A stretch of 64,000 bases of DNA from Lepus europaeus. Lineage: Eukaryota; Chordata; Mammalia; Lagomorpha; Leporidae. This document shows positions 44,304 through 55,763 of the stretch, one piece after another. The position numbers and the translations under genes are program-made. Location of the stretch: positions 91,717,808-91,781,807 of the forward strand of contig NC_084834.1 of the NCBI RefSeq assembly GCF_033115175.1, read 5' to 3'. Under the pieces are notes generated by a model. That model was not told the origin of the DNA and ran no database searches. It saw nothing but the letters and a program-made list of their open reading frames with translations. Every line of letters starts with the position of its first letter. The first letter of the stretch is position 1.

Positions 44304-44790
44304 AACTTATTCTATGAAGTCACACCAAGTAATTATGTGGTGGCCACACAGATATCCACGCCACTAGTTCAAAGGCTTTCAGGCAAATAAGTTCAGTTGG
44401 TTTCTAATAAGTGGAAATTTTAAGAATTGTAAGAATTATTAGGGAAAACAGGTGAATATTAGTCAGTTACTAAATTATATTACTCATTTCTGAATTTTTG
44501 CAAAGATGCTACATTAATAAGAACACTTCCAAAAAAGCTCAAAGATTTGTATTCCAATGTGTTTCTGTATTTTACAAATATGCATAATAAAATGTAATCA
44601 AATAAAGCACTGTGCTTTCATTCCTCATCTTTTAATGCCGATGACTATTAAGTCTCTACTCATAATTGGATTTGAAAGGGTTAAGTGACTGAGCTGTAAG
44701 CACTGAAACAGGAAGGCACAAATTAAATTCAGCTGCTGTTCCTCTGCATGGCTGTGGCTTTAGAGTATTTTCGGCAGGATAAATGAACGC
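44304..44790. other. Intergenic, no recognised gene
   Basis: AT-rich, no repeat or coding signal recognised. Confidence 0.4.
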
Positions 44791-45095
44791 TGGGACAGGT
44801 GTTTGATGCAGTGGTTAACGTGCCATGTGGGACACACATGTGCCTCAGTTCAAGTCTTGGCTCCAATTCTGATTCCAGCTTCCTACTGAAGTACACCCTG
44901 GGAGGCAGCAGGTGATGATTCAAATATTTGGGTCCCTGCCACTCAGGTAGAAGACCTAGATTTAGTTCCTGGCTCCTGGCTTGAGCCAGGCCCAGCCGTG
45001 GCTGTGGCAGGAATTCAGGGAATGAACCAGTGGATGGAAGATCTTTCCCTCTCTCCCCACCTCCTTTTCAAATAAATACAAATAAATAAAATTTT
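44791..45095 (+). repeat. CSINE, diverged
   Basis: Head TGGGACAGGTGTTTGATGCA, body GGTTCCTGGCTCCTGG-type words, weak pyrimidine run, tail AAATAAATACAAATAAATAA. Confidence 0.85.
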
Positions 45096-45100
45096 TATCT

Positions 45101-45540
45101 CTTTTAAGAATTATTTTATTAATTTGAAAGGCAGAGTAACAGAAAGAGAGGGAGAGGGAGAAAGGGGGGAGAAAGAAGGGGGAGGGAGACAAAGAGGAAG
45201 AGGGGGAGGGGAGGGGGAGGGAGAAAAAAAGGGAGAGGGAGGGGGGAGAGGGAGAGGGAGAGGGAGAGGGAGAGGAGAAAGATATCTCATCTGTTGGCTC
45301 ATTTCTGAAATGGCCACCACAGCCAGAGTTGGGCCAAGTTGAAGCCAGGGTCCAGGAACTCCATCTGGGTCTCACCTGTGGGTGGCAGGGCCCAAGTACT
45401 TGGGCCATCTTCTGCTGCTTTACCAGGTGCCTTAACAGTGAGCTGGATTGGGTAAAGCAGCCGGGACTCGAATTGGCACTCTGATATGGGATGCTGGCAT
45501 TGCAGGTAGTGGCTTAACCAGCTGCATCACAATCCCGGCC
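45101..45540 (-). repeat. CSINE, reverse, with very long purine tract
   Basis: Ordinary tail and head (CACAATCCCGGCC) but the internal GA run has expanded to about 150 nt. It abuts the plus-strand CSINE on its left tail to tail. Confidence 0.9.
45141..45292 (+). repeat. 152-nt polypurine tract
   Basis: All A or G on the plus strand except one C at 45,190. It contains GGGAGA units, several G runs of five or six and near-mirror symmetry (GAGGGAGAGGGAGAGGGAG), so triplex (H-DNA) and G-quadruplex structures are both possible. Confidence 0.9.
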
Positions 45541-46072
45541 TCAATAAATAAATTTTTAAAAGAATAAATGAAAGACGTGGTATCAATTCTTTTTATTTCT
45601 CTTTTGGACTTGTTAATGGGTAAAAGATATATGGTAATTCCATGGTGCTGCTACACCAGCATACTTCAAAATGTTAATAAAAAACATGTATGATGAAAAA
45701 ACTGCATGGATTCAGAATTACTTTGTGCCAAAATAAGCTTACCTTTTGATTTTCTTTACATAAATGTTTTGAAGTCTCCTCATACTATAGGTACTCTTTA
45801 TTGCCAAGTGTGTTAAGGTGTTGGATCTCTCAGGAAACTCACACACTAGCACATGTACTCCAGCCATCTCAATTACATATGTGTTTGCTTCTCATTAGAT
45901 GTCACTAATAGTTTGATCCACGTGAAAAGGGGCATAAAGTCTGTGGAGAACTGTAGAAAATTGACAAGCGAGTAACTCAAGAGACAACTAGGTTATATCC
46001 AGGCTTTAATCAGATATTTAAGACCAAAAGTAGGAGGCTTTGAGCAGCTATTTTTCTGCTTTAAAGAAAAAT
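45541..46072. other. Intergenic, no recognised gene
   Basis: No gene or named repeat seen. Confidence 0.4.
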
Positions 46073-46396
46073 GGGGGGCCAGTGCCATAGCGTAGTAGAT
46101 TAAGCTTCCACATGTGGTGCAAACATCCTATATGGGCACTGGTTCATGTCCCAGCTGCTCCTCTTCTGATCCAGCTCTCTGCTATGGCATGGGAAAGCAG
46201 TAGAAGATGGCCCAAGTGCTTGGGTCCCTGCACCCGCGTGAGAGACCCGAAAGAAACTCCTGGCTCCAGATTGGCCCAGCTCCAGCTGTTGCGGCCATTT
46301 GGGGAGTGAACCAGTGGATGAGAGACTTTTCTCTCTGTCTCTCCCTCTCTCTGTCTATAACTGTCTCTCAAATAAATAAATAAAATCTTTTAAAAA
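46073..46396 (+). repeat. CSINE
   Basis: Head GGCCAGTGCCATAGCGTAGT, tail CAAATAAATAAATAAAATC. AAAGAAAAATG (46,063) and AAAGAGAAATA (46,395) may be worn flanks. Confidence 0.9.
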
Positions 46397-46518
46397 GAGA
46401 AATACGATAATTACGAAATGGACCCTGATTGTCAATTAGATCGATTTAGCCAGTAAATTCCCAAATTCACTGTGAAAACACATAGTCCAAAGCCACCCAG
46501 ACTCAAATGACCACAGTC

Positions 46519-46835
46519 CCAGTCTGTTCAAGCTGCTGTAACAAAATACCATAGCCTAGGGAGCTTCTATATAACAGAAATTTGCTGCTCAGTTCTGGAG
46601 ATCAGCAAGTCCAAGATCAAGACCCAGAGGCTTGGTCCCTGGGGAGGTCCCACATTCTGGCTCATAGATGGTGTTTTCTCACTGTGACCTCTCATGATGG
46701 AATGGGCAAGGGCTCTCTCAAGAAGGTACTAACCCCACGACTTAATCAGCTACCACATCCTAATGCCATCGCCTTGCAAGAGAAAACTTCCATATATGAT
46801 TTTGGGAAGGTCATAAACATTCAGACCATGGTAGA
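46519..46835 (-). repeat. MaLR-like LTR fragment, reverse
   Basis: CAGTCTGTTCAAGCTGCTGT, AACAAAATACCATAGCCTAG, CAGTTCTGGAGATCAGCAAG and an end AAACATTCAGACCATGG follow the reverse order of a common MaLR-type LTR. A 166-codon frame across it is a chance frame. Confidence 0.6.
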
Positions 46836-47321
46836 CTTAAATATAATTTTGCTCGGTGTCAGCTACATATTCCTGCCCCATTCTCTGCAAAGCTGGGCAT
46901 TCTGTCTCCTTTTGCCCATAATATCAGAATCCTCAGAAAGCATGGTTCATGAATACCTACAGGTGGGTGAGTTCAAATGGACACAAGCTCAGAGGTCACC
47001 TTTTGTACCATTGCTCATTTGGTGCCATGGAGTTGCGAGCTTGCATGAATCTGACTGCACGATAAATCAGAACACAAGCTGATTGAGTCCCAGTCTTGTC
47101 AGATAAAGTATAGCCTGCACAATTAAATGTTCATTTCAGATAAACAATGAATAGCTTGTGTATTTCCAAATATTGTGGGGAACACACTAATACTACAAAA
47201 ATTTGCTTGTGGTTTATCTAAAAATTAAGTTCAACAGAAAATCCTGTATTTCTATGTGACAAATCTGGCAAGGCTACATTGTAATCATAATAATCACACT
47301 TTCTTTTATATACTGTTCCTC
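46836..47321. other. Intergenic, no recognised gene
   Basis: No gene or named repeat seen. Confidence 0.4.
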
Positions 47322-47620
47322 TGGGGCTGGCGCTGTGGTACAGCAGATTAAACTTGAGTCTTGGCTGTTCCACTTCTGATCCAGTTCCCTGCTAAGGTGC
47401 CTGGGAAAGCAGTGGAGGATGGCTCAAGTGTTTGGGCCCCTCCTACACCCACATGGCAGACTCAGGAAGCTCCTGGCTCCTGGCTTCTGCCTGGCCCAGC
47501 CCTAGTGGCCATGGTCATACGGTAGTAAACTAGTGGGTGGAAGATCTCTCTCCTCTCTCTCTGTCTTTCCCTCTCTCGCTGTAACTCTTTCAAATAAATA
47601 CATAAATCTTAAGAAAAGAA
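47322..47620 (+). repeat. CSINE with internal deletion
   Basis: Head GGGGCTGGCGCTGTGGTACA joins directly to AACTTGAGTCTTGGCTGTTC, missing about 50 bp that normally holds GGCATCCCATATGGG. ATACTGTTCCT (47,310) and ATACTGCTCCC (47,623) are probable flanks. Confidence 0.9.
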
Positions 47621-48004
47621 AAATACTGCTCCCCTGTCCATTTACAGGTGGCAGGGAGAGAGGGAATACTAACCTAAGATGCAATGGCTAATATTTTATA
47701 TTTGTCCTGGCTTTTATCAGTGAGAAAAGAAATAAAGAAGGAAGAAAGAAACTCAGACATGTCATTAATTTTTTACCCATTAGGGCACTCAGTTGTTTCT
47801 TACTTGCAGTTAAAATCTGCTCAACTGAGACTACCAGGACCCATCAGAAACTCCGAGTTCTCCGCTACAGTTGAGAGCAGAGGAGAAAAAGACGAAAGGT
47901 GGCAGGAGACCATGTAATTGATGAGGTGATTCTTGAGGGGCTGAACTTGCAAAGTGGTTGCAGTGCAGACAGAAAGAGAACAAGCGCCATCTGACAGAAG
48001 TTGA
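47621..48004. other. Intergenic, no recognised gene
   Basis: No coding or repeat signal. It borders old L1 sequence on the right. Confidence 0.4.
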
Positions 48005-48334
48005 GACAGTGGCTTTCAGCACCCACAAGCCCACTTCTGGGCATTCACCCAAAGGGGATAAAATCAGGATATCAAAGAGAGATCCCCACTCCATGGTCAG
48101 TGCAGCACTGTGGGCAACAGCCAAGCCGTGGAAGCAAACCTGTGTCCAGCAGCAGATGACTGGATAAGCAAAATGTGGTCTATACAGGTAAACACAAACA
48201 ATACTACGCAGCTAAATACAGGCAGACATCCTGTCATTTGCAACACAGACAAACCTGAAGGACATTATGTTAAATGAAATGCGCCAAACCCAGAAGCACA
48301 AATTCCATGTGATCTCACTCATATGTGAATCTAG
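48005..48334 (+). repeat. Old L1 3' end (ORF2 terminus and 3' UTR start)
   Basis: GCCCACTTCTGGGCATTCAC, ATGACTGGATAAGCAAAATG, GTTAAATGAAATGCGCCAAA and GTGATCTCACTCATATGTGA preserve the order found at L1 ORF2 3' ends. Confidence 0.7.
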
Positions 48335-48650
48335 TGATGCGCACTGGCATTATGAGGCTGTGGGTTAAGCCACCATCTGCAACACTGGCATCCCATATTA
48401 GATCGCCAGTTCGAGTCTGATGATCCAGCTCCCTGCTAATGTCCCTGGGAAAGTAGCAGAGGACAACCCAAGTGCTTGCCTGCCACCCATGTACAAGTCC
48501 AATATGGATTACAGGCTCTTGGCTTTAGCCTGGTCCAGACTTGGTTGTTGCGCTATTTGGGGAGTGAATCATCAGATGGAAGACCTCTCTCTTTCACTCT
48601 TTCTATCTCTCCCTCTGTTTTTGAAAGAAACAAATAAATTTAAAAAAGAA
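48335..48650 (+). repeat. CSINE, diverged
   Basis: Body CAACACTGGCATCCCATATT and GATGATCCAGCTCCCTGCTA, pyrimidine run near 48,585-48,618, tail AAACAAATAAATT. It adjoins the old L1 end. Confidence 0.82.
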
Positions 48651-48929
48651 AAACAAGAAAGAAAGTGGCTTTCAAAGTTCAGTCCTATGACCATATCACA
48701 GAGTGAGAGCCTGGTTGTTTTTTAACTGCTAAAATGAAACGATGCCTACCCTCCCTCTGCCCCCAATCATTTTTTGAACAAATTCTGGAACATATTGACA
48801 GAGTTCAAATCCCTACTCTGTTATTTAACAAACTTTAGTTTCAGGTGAGTGACATAGGAACCCTCTTTGCCTCAGTTTGGATACCACAGATCTGAAGACA
48901 GTGTGAGAATTCAATATATCAAAAGCATC

Positions 48930-49257
48930 GGAGGCTAGTGCTATGGAGCAGCGGGTTAAAGCTCCAGCCTGCAGCACCAGGATCCTATATGGGTGCAGGT
49001 TTGAGTACTGGCTGCTCCACTTCCAACCCAGCTCCCTGCTAGTGCATCTGGGAAAGCAGCAGAGGATGGCCAAGTGCTTGGGACCCTGCACCTGCATGGG
49101 AGACTTGGGGAAAGCTCCTGGCTCCTGGCTTTGGATTGGTTCAGCTCCGGATTAGCAGCTGTTTGAGGGAGTGAACCAGCAAATGGAAGACCTCTCTCTC
49201 TCTCTCTTTCTCTCTCTCTGTAACTCTTTCAAATAAATAAAATAAATCTTTTTTTTT
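48930..49257 (+). repeat. CSINE, first of a tandem pair
   Basis: Head GAGGCTAGTGCTATGGAGCA, CT run at 49,191-49,219, tail CAAATAAATAAAATAAATCT. Confidence 0.9.
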
Positions 49258-49266
49258 AAGTATATA

Positions 49267-49581
49267 GAGTGACCAGTACTGTGGCATAGTGGGTTAAGCC
49301 TCCACCTGCTGTGCCAGCATATAGGCACTGGTTCAAGTCCCAGCTGCTGCACTTTCGATCCAGCTCTCTGCTATGGCCTGAGAAAGCAGTAGAAGATGGT
49401 CCAAGTTCTTGTGCCCCTGCACCTGTGCAGAGGACCCAGAAAAAGCTCCTGACTTCTGGCTTCAGATCGGCCCACCTCTGCCTGTTGCAGCCATCTGGGG
49501 AGTGAACCAGCAGATGGAAGACCTTTCTTTCCATCTCTCTCCATCACTCTACCTCTCAAATAAATAAAATCTTTTAAAAAA
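49267..49581 (+). repeat. CSINE, second of a tandem pair
   Basis: Inserted directly at the 3' tail boundary of the previous CSINE. AAGTATATAGA (49,258-49,268) and AAGTATATAAA (49,582-49,592) are its flanks. Confidence 0.9.
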
Positions 49582-49689
49582 AAGTATATAAAAACTGGAC
49601 AGAGCCTGGTAAACAACAAGGATTATGTGCTTGCCAGCCATCACATCAAAGAAACGAATCAGCAGTGAGCCCTGAAGATTGGACCTAAG

Positions 49690-49860
49690 GGCCTTGATTC
49701 TAGGGTCCACCTGAAATTGAATTTCTTACTGTGTGATTCAGCCAAATTACGTAACATTCATAAAACTGGTTTCCTTATCAGTGAGGAAAAGTTCAATAAC
49801 AGTCCTTTGTTCATACACTATTGAACATTTTAACTGGAACAGTGCATGCCATCATTAAAG
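49690..49860 (-). repeat. MIR SINE fragment
   Basis: TTACTGTGTGATTCAGCCAA, then ACTGGTTTCCTTATCAGTGA, as in a reverse MIR core; the remainder is eroded. Confidence 0.6.
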
Positions 49861-50554
49861 CCTTAGGAACATTAGCTGCTGTTACACATTCCTCTTCTTT
49901 GGCTTCCATGGTGTTCTAACATCTGACTCTCTTCCTGCCTGTCCATCCTTTCTCTGCCTGGATTCCCCCTCTTGTCTGTGTTCCACCTCAATCATCCCTT
50001 GGCACACTCAACCCTTGAAGGATTTTTCCAGTCTCTCTGCTCCAGGCTCTGGCCTCTTGCTGGCAATTCTTCTGTCTGTTATCTTCCATCTTTGTGATCC
50101 CGCTTATACTATAGCCCCACACCACTCCCACACAATGTCAACATGCTCACTTCAGTGTTGTGTTATCATCTCGAAACTTGTCCAAAATGAAATTCTAGCT
50201 GTAACCCATCGCTACTTTCCCTGGGGACAGGGAGGAAGCAGCAGCCCTTTCCAAGTTTCTCACTCTTGGCAAACACAGCTGTTCTCAAGTAGCTCCCAGG
50301 ATCACAACCTAGGAGCCATCCCTGGGACATCCATTTCTACCACCCATCACGTCCAGTGAGTAACTAAAGTACTCGACCACCTACCAAGTACCAGGGAAGG
50401 AGGAGTGAAAATTCCCTGAGAAACAACAGAAGAATAAATATCTTTACAAAGATGCATCAGACAGGAAAACACAATTAATTATGACTTAAAATTACCCCTC
50501 TCTCTTTGGTGCACATGCACATACTCATGACAAGGGTGGATATTGAGTGGTAAT
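49861..50554. other. Intergenic, no recognised gene
   Basis: No gene or named repeat. A 114-codon plus-strand frame at 50,015-50,359 has no family resemblance. Confidence 0.4.
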
Positions 50555-50567
50555 TGGAGTACCTTTT

Positions 50568-50910
50568 TCTAAATTTTAAAAAATATACTTATTTTCAATT
50601 TGCATTTGAAAGACAGACAAAGATGCAAAGAGACAAAGAGAGACATCTTCCATCTGCTAGTTCATTCCCCAAATGCCTGCAACAGCCAGGACTGAGCCAA
50701 GCTGAAGCCAGAAGCCTGGAATTTAATCTGGGTCATTTCCATGGGAGACAAAGGCTCGAGTACTTGATTCATCACCTGCTGCCTCCTGGGCTGCATATTG
50801 GCAGGAAACTTTATTGGAAGTGGAAGAGCCAAGACTCAAACCCAAGCACTCAGATATGGGATGTGGTCATTCCAAGCAGTGACTTAACCACTGCACCAAA
50901 TATCCACCCC
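50568..50910 (-). repeat. CSINE, reverse, old
   Basis: Flanks TGGAGTACCTTTT (50,555-50,567) and TGGAGCACCTTTT (50,911-50,923) differ at one site. The element lacks a clean GA run; the head end is CACCAAATATCCACCCC. Confidence 0.9.
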
Positions 50911-50989
50911 TGGAGCACCTTTTACTTGCTAAGGTCATTGGGAGTGTGTCCTCAGAAGGCAGCTAGTTCTTGAGTTTGGCCCCACATAC

Positions 50990-51215
50990 CCACCTACCCA
51001 CCTTGTCCTCTCATGGCTAAAGATGTGACCATTTGGTCCTACACATGCTCCTGTCATTGTCCTCATATTCAGCATGTGGACTTCAGCACAAGCGAGCAGA
51101 GACAGGCACCAAGCCCTGGAACCTCAAACCCTGTGTACTAAGCAGACCTTTTATCCTTGTAAGCTAGCTGCTCGGGTATTTCACTGAAGCAACGCAAAGC
51201 TGACTAATGCAGTGC
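50990..51215 (+). repeat. MaLR LTR 3' fragment
   Basis: GCAGACCTTTTATCCTTGTA, GCTCGGGTATTTCACTGAAG, CAACGCAAAGCTGACTAATG follow the terminal pattern of MST/THE-type LTRs (AAATTACCCAGTCT.. then GACTAATACAG). Confidence 0.5.
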
Positions 51216-51432
51216 CATTACATCAGAAGTATCCCAACCGGTTCTCTCTCTCTCAAGTCTTACAGTGCACACGCAACACGGCACCAGGACAGTACTTCAA
51301 AGACATAAGTAGTCATGCAAAGAGTGAGGAATGTATTTATAAAGAACACAAAAGTACTCCAAAGCATACTAAATAAAAAGTATTTCAGAGAATATTAGAA
51401 TGTATGCATGTCCACATCTTATGTAAAGGACA

Positions 51433-51613
51433 GTCATGTGCTGATAGCCATGTTTCACTCAGTGAGTAAGACTGCGGTCCCACAAGGTTATCTCACTTAG
51501 TGACACATGGCCATCTTAGTCTGTGGAAGCACACACTATATAGTTTGCACAATGATGAAACACCTAGCAACCTATTTCTCACATTATGTCCCTGTCATTA
51601 AGTGACACATGAC
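51433..51613. repeat. Small DNA-transposon-like remnant with inverted ends
   Basis: It begins GTCATGTG (51,433-51,440) and ends CACATGAC (51,606-51,613), perfect 8-base inverted ends. The interior words TCACTTAGTGACACATGG and GTCATTAAGTGACACATGAC recall an old non-autonomous cut-and-paste element. Family not assigned. Confidence 0.45.
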
Positions 51614-51771
51614 AGTAGTATAGGGACATAGAAAAAGATCGAGAAAAAAGTCTGTCAGCGACAGTGGTGATCTCAGAAAAAAGTATGTTTCCAGGAAGAA
51701 GCGAAGTGTGTTTCATGTTACTATATACTCTTGATAATACTGTATTGTTGAACTTGTAATTCTGTGCTGTT

Positions 51772-52437
51772 CTGGCCTCAGAATCAGCCCTTAAGGCATT
51801 CAGAGCTGGCTAAAAAGCCCCTGAGAGTTTCTCAGGCATGGAAAGCCAAGACACTGTGGCAAAAAATGACCTAAATGAAAGGTCTCTGTGAGTGAGATCC
51901 CAGTGGCACACAGGGGCCATCAAAGAAGGAGGTACCTGTCTCTGAAAGGAGGCGAGAACTTCCACTTTGCTTTTGGCCCTATCTAAATACTGATGGAGTT
52001 TGTGGACTCAAAAGGCTTCCATAGCCTTGGCAGCTCATGACAAGAACCTCGGGTGATTTCTGACGCCATAAACAAGAGTGTCAGTTGTTCAATCAACAAC
52101 AGGAGTCACTGTGCACTTACTCCTCATGTAGGATCTCTGTCCTTAATGTGTTGAACTATGTGAATTAATGGTAAAATTAGTACTCAAACAGTACTTTATA
52201 CTTTGTGTTTCTGTGTGGGTGCAAACTGTTGAAATCTTTACTTAGTATATATTAAATTGATCTTCTGTATATAAAGATAATTGAAAATGGATCTTAATGA
52301 GGAACGGGATGGGAAAGGGAGTAGGAGATGGGATGTTTTGCGGGTGGGAGGGTGGTTATTGGGGAGGGAAAACCACTATAATCCAAAAGTTGTACTTTTG
52401 AAATTTATATTTATTAAATAAAAGTTTTCTAAAAAAA
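51772..52437 (+). mobile_element. Lagomorph L1 3' UTR, 5'-truncated, target duplication
   Basis: Starts CTGGCCTCAGAATCAGCCCT within the L1 3' UTR and ends with AATAAAAG and A-rich tail. Flanks ATTCTGTGCTGTT (51,759-51,771) and ATTTTGTGCTGTT (52,438-52,450) differ once. It shares the words AACAACAGGAGTCACTGTGC and CTTCTGTATATAAAG with the copies at 21.6 and 25.8 kb, but has a single terminal block. Confidence 0.92.
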
Positions 52438-52450
52438 ATTTTGTGCTGTT

Positions 52451-52800
52451 GAACTTTTTAACTTCAAGTGCATATTTATGTATTGTATATATATATATAC
52501 ACATATATACCTACATACACAAGTATATACTTATATGAGTATATAAACAAAATCTCCCATAATGTGTCTAACACTGTGTTCTGATGTGGACACTCAATAA
52601 ACACTTGTTACATAAATAGGTATCTATGGAATGAAAACAGACATGCATTGTTAATGTGGCTAAAGTATAATTTCCAAAAAGGTAAAATCATAAATTTCAT
52701 GCTAATATAAAGTGAACATATGTCAAAGATTTTATTTAATGCATTAATCAATGAGGGAACCAGACAGATGTTAAAATTAGGTCAGAAGAGATTTTGACTT
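52451..52800. other. AT-rich intergenic
   Basis: A TATATA run lies at about 52,482-52,508. No gene or repeat recognised. Confidence 0.4.
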
Positions 52801-52816
52801 AAAATGATTTATAATC

Positions 52817-53233
52817 CCGGGGCCTGCACTGTGGCACAGCAGGTTAAGTTACAGTCTGCAACACGGGCATCCGATATGGGCATCGGTTCAAGTTTTGGCT
52901 ACTCCACTTCTGACCCAGCTCCCTGCTAATAAGCCTGGGAAAGCAGCAGAGAATGGCTGAAGTCCTGGGGCCCCTGCACCCTTATGCAACACCTGGAAGA
53001 ACCTCCTGGCTTTGGCCTGGCCCAGTCCTCTGGGTCATTGCGGTCATTTGGGGAGTGAACTAGTGGATGGAAGACCTTTCTCTCTCTCTCTCTCTCTCCT
53101 TCCCCTCTCTCTCTCTCTCTCTCTCCCCTTTCTCTCTTTCTCTCTCTCTCTCCTTTCTCTCTCCCTCTCTCCTCTCTCTCTCTCTCTTTCTCTGTGTAAT
53201 TCTGACTTTCAAATAAACAAATAAATCTTTTAA
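52817..53233 (+). repeat. CSINE with expanded CT tract
   Basis: Flanks AAAATGATTTA at 52,801-52,811 and 53,234-53,244. The pyrimidine run (53,079-53,195) has grown to about 117 nt in imperfect CT/CCT blocks, making the element unusually long. Confidence 0.93.
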
Positions 53234-53247
53234 AAAATGATTTACAT

Positions 53248-54249
53248 TCTCTATCAGATAACATTCACTTTCATTGCCGTGAACAAGAACCATGTGCATG
53301 GTTATCATTTTTCCACAAGTTAACTTTTATCTCTATAGAGTTGTCACATAGCCTAGCTCATCAGAGACAATCTAAGGTGCTTCTCCCTATGGGAATAGCG
53401 AATACCCAGCAGGTCCAACAGGCATGCCCAGGCTCACTGCAAGGACAGCCTGAAGACTTACACTCATTTCCAAAATGTTGTCAATATTTCCTGACACTAA
53501 TGTGTTAGCATTCATCAGTTTTTTGGTGTTTGGAAACATTTATGAATCTATGAAATGCTTTTCTAATATCTTTTGGTGAGTCCATAGTCCACATAATTTC
53601 TTCAGTTGCCATATGAACAGACTGATACTATTCACTCATGCTCTTGATAAGATTATCAGGGGATGAGGCTGTCTGAATTTGCTTTGTAAGTAAAGTTAAT
53701 CCAAAATTTGCCTTAAGAAAATCTCTAAGTGTCCTTGCATAAGATGTTTTCATTGCTCCACTAATCTGCTCCTCAAACTAACAAAATAACTTGGCAAAAC
53801 CTAAATAGAGCAGGTCATTTTGGCATGTGTCTCCTAAACACAACAGTACAGGACTTACACACTGCATAGTGTGTTGCTGAAGCAAGGATTGTTAACCAAA
53901 GCTAAAAATGAAACCTCCGGGTGCATGCATCCATCTCTTAAGCACCATTGCTGGCCCAGGAAGGTACTCCTAGACTCCCAGACTTCCCTGCTGTTGGAAG
54001 CCACAGTGGAGAGCCATACATAGTCCCTCTATCATTATTCTTCAACTACTTCCAGTTAAACTCAGGAAAATGCATCAGATAATCAATGATCAAGGCTTAT
54101 ATTATTAGTAAGGGTATAAACAATATAAATTTAATCTCTATAATAATTTGGGATATTAGTATTAATTCAGGGAATCAATTAATGAAATCTTTAGTAAATC
54201 AAACTGTGTGAAAAGAAGAACAGAAAATAGGTATTACCAGAAATATATT
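53248..54249. other. 1-kb block, no recognised gene or repeat
   Basis: No lagomorph repeat. The segment 53,560-53,900 might be old DNA-transposon sequence, but I found no readable transposase. Confidence 0.35.
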
Positions 54250-54250
54250 T

Positions 54251-54865
54251 GGGCTGGCGTTGTGGTACAGCAGGTTATGACACTGCTTTGGACACTGGCA
54301 TCCCAGATCAGAGGACTCAGCTTCCAGTCCAGCTCGTTGCTAAGATACCTGGGAGGCCAGTGCCGCGGCTCACTTGGGTAATCCTCTGCCTGCGGCGCCA
54401 GCACCCCAGGTTCTAGTCCCCATCGGGGCACTGGATTCTGTCCCAGTTGCTCCTCTTCTAGTCCAACTCTCTGCTGTGGCCCAGGAAGGCAGTGGAGGAT
54501 GGCCCAAATGTTTGGGCCCTGCACCCGCATGGGAGACCAGGAGGAAGCACCTGGCTCCTGGCTTCAGATTGGCCCAGTGCGCCGGCAGTAGCGTCCATTT
54601 GGGGGGTGAACCAACAGAAGGAAGACCTTTCTCTCTGTCTCTCTCTAACTCTACCTGTAAAAAAAAAAAAAAAAAAAAAAAGTACCCGGGAAAGCAGCAG
54701 AAGATGCTCCAGTTGTGAGGGCCCTTGTCACCTCCATGGAAGGCCCAGATTAAGTTCCAGACTCCTGGTTTCAGACTGGCCATTTGGAGGAATGAACCAG
54801 CAAATGGAAGATCTCTCTCTTTTGCCCCACTTTTCAAATAAATAAATACATAAATCTTTTTTAAA
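54251..54865 (+). repeat. CSINE host, split by a younger CSINE
   Basis: Head part 54,251-54,354 (GGGCTGGCGTTGTGGTACAG) and tail part 54,680-54,865 (GGGAAAGCAGCAGAAGATGC to AAATAAATAAATACATAAAT) form one CSINE around the inner element. Confidence 0.9.
54355..54679 (+). repeat. CSINE nested inside CSINE, young lineage
   Basis: GGCCAGTGCCGCGGCTCACT head, GC-rich body, pure A tail of about 22. The host word AGATACCTGGGA (54,343-54,354) is repeated as AAGTACCCGGGA at 54,680-54,691. Confidence 0.92.
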
Positions 54866-55164
54866 AATGCATGCCATGTTTATTGGGGAAAAAATGAGAC
54901 CTCATACAGTCTAGCAAAAGGATTATTTTTTTACTATAATATATAAAATATATAAATATATAAAAAGTTTTTTAAAAATCTTGAAAATTTGTAGTAACAT
55001 ATTTAACACTATTCATTGGAAATTTAAAAAGTACATATAGTTGAGACTATCTAAAAATCTGAGATATGTGATCTTCCTAACAACACTAATTAATCATCAA
55101 CTCAATGCATCAATTAAATTCATAAACTCTACTCAATCATCTTTTTTGTTGCTTTTAATTTACT
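54866..55164. other. AT-rich intergenic
   Basis: TATAAATATATAAAA-type sequence near 54,940-54,975. No gene seen. Confidence 0.4.
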
Positions 55165-55490
55165 GGGGCTGGTGTTGTGGCAGATGAGTAAAGCTATGAT
55201 CTATGACACTGGCATCCCCTATGGGAACCAGTTTGAGCCCCAGTTGTTCCACTTTCAATCCAGCTCTCTGCTAATGTACCTGGGAAAGCAGCAGAAAATG
55301 GCCCAATTGCTTGGGCCCCTAGCACCCACATGGGAGACCTGGAGGAAGCTCCTGGCTCCTGGCTGCAGTCTGGCCCAGCCCTGGCCATTTGCAGAGTGAA
55401 CCAGCAGAGGGAAGATCTCTTTTTCTCTGTCTCTCACCTTCTCTCTCTGTAACTCTGCCTTTCAAATCAATAGAAATAAAAATCTTAAAT
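55165..55490 (+). repeat. CSINE
   Basis: Head GGGGCTGGTGTTGTGGCAGA, body GGCATCCCCTATGGGAACCA, tail CAAATCAATAGAAATAAAAA. Confidence 0.88.
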
Positions 55491-55518
55491 AATTTATCTT
55501 ATACAGTGACAAATGAAA

Positions 55519-55571
<53 letters not shown>

Positions 55572-55763
55572 AGACTTCATCTGCAGGTTCACTTTCCAAA
55601 TGGCCACAATAGATGGCAGAGACCAAAATACTTGGACCATCAGTCATTGCCTCCCAGGTGCATTAGCAGGAAGCTGAGTAGGCAGGACTGGAACCAACAC
55701 TGCAATATGGGATATGGGCTTCTCAACCAGTGGCTTAACCCTCTACACCACCATGTCTGCCCC
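55491..55763 (-). repeat. CSINE, reverse, with (GA)n
   Basis: It abuts the preceding plus-strand copy tail to tail. A near-perfect GA run of about 50 nt (55,522-55,572), then AAGACTTCATCTGCAGGTTC; an internal deletion removes the usual GCCAGGAGCCAGGAGC words. Confidence 0.87.

Noticed and set aside
45141-45292. CRISPR-like or satellite array from the regular GGGAGA units
   Set aside because: There are no spacers, and the units are low-complexity purine slippage inside a SINE in a mammalian genome.
46582-47082. 166-codon plus-strand ORF
   Set aside because: Its first half lies in an LTR-like repeat read antisense and the rest has no similarity I recognise.
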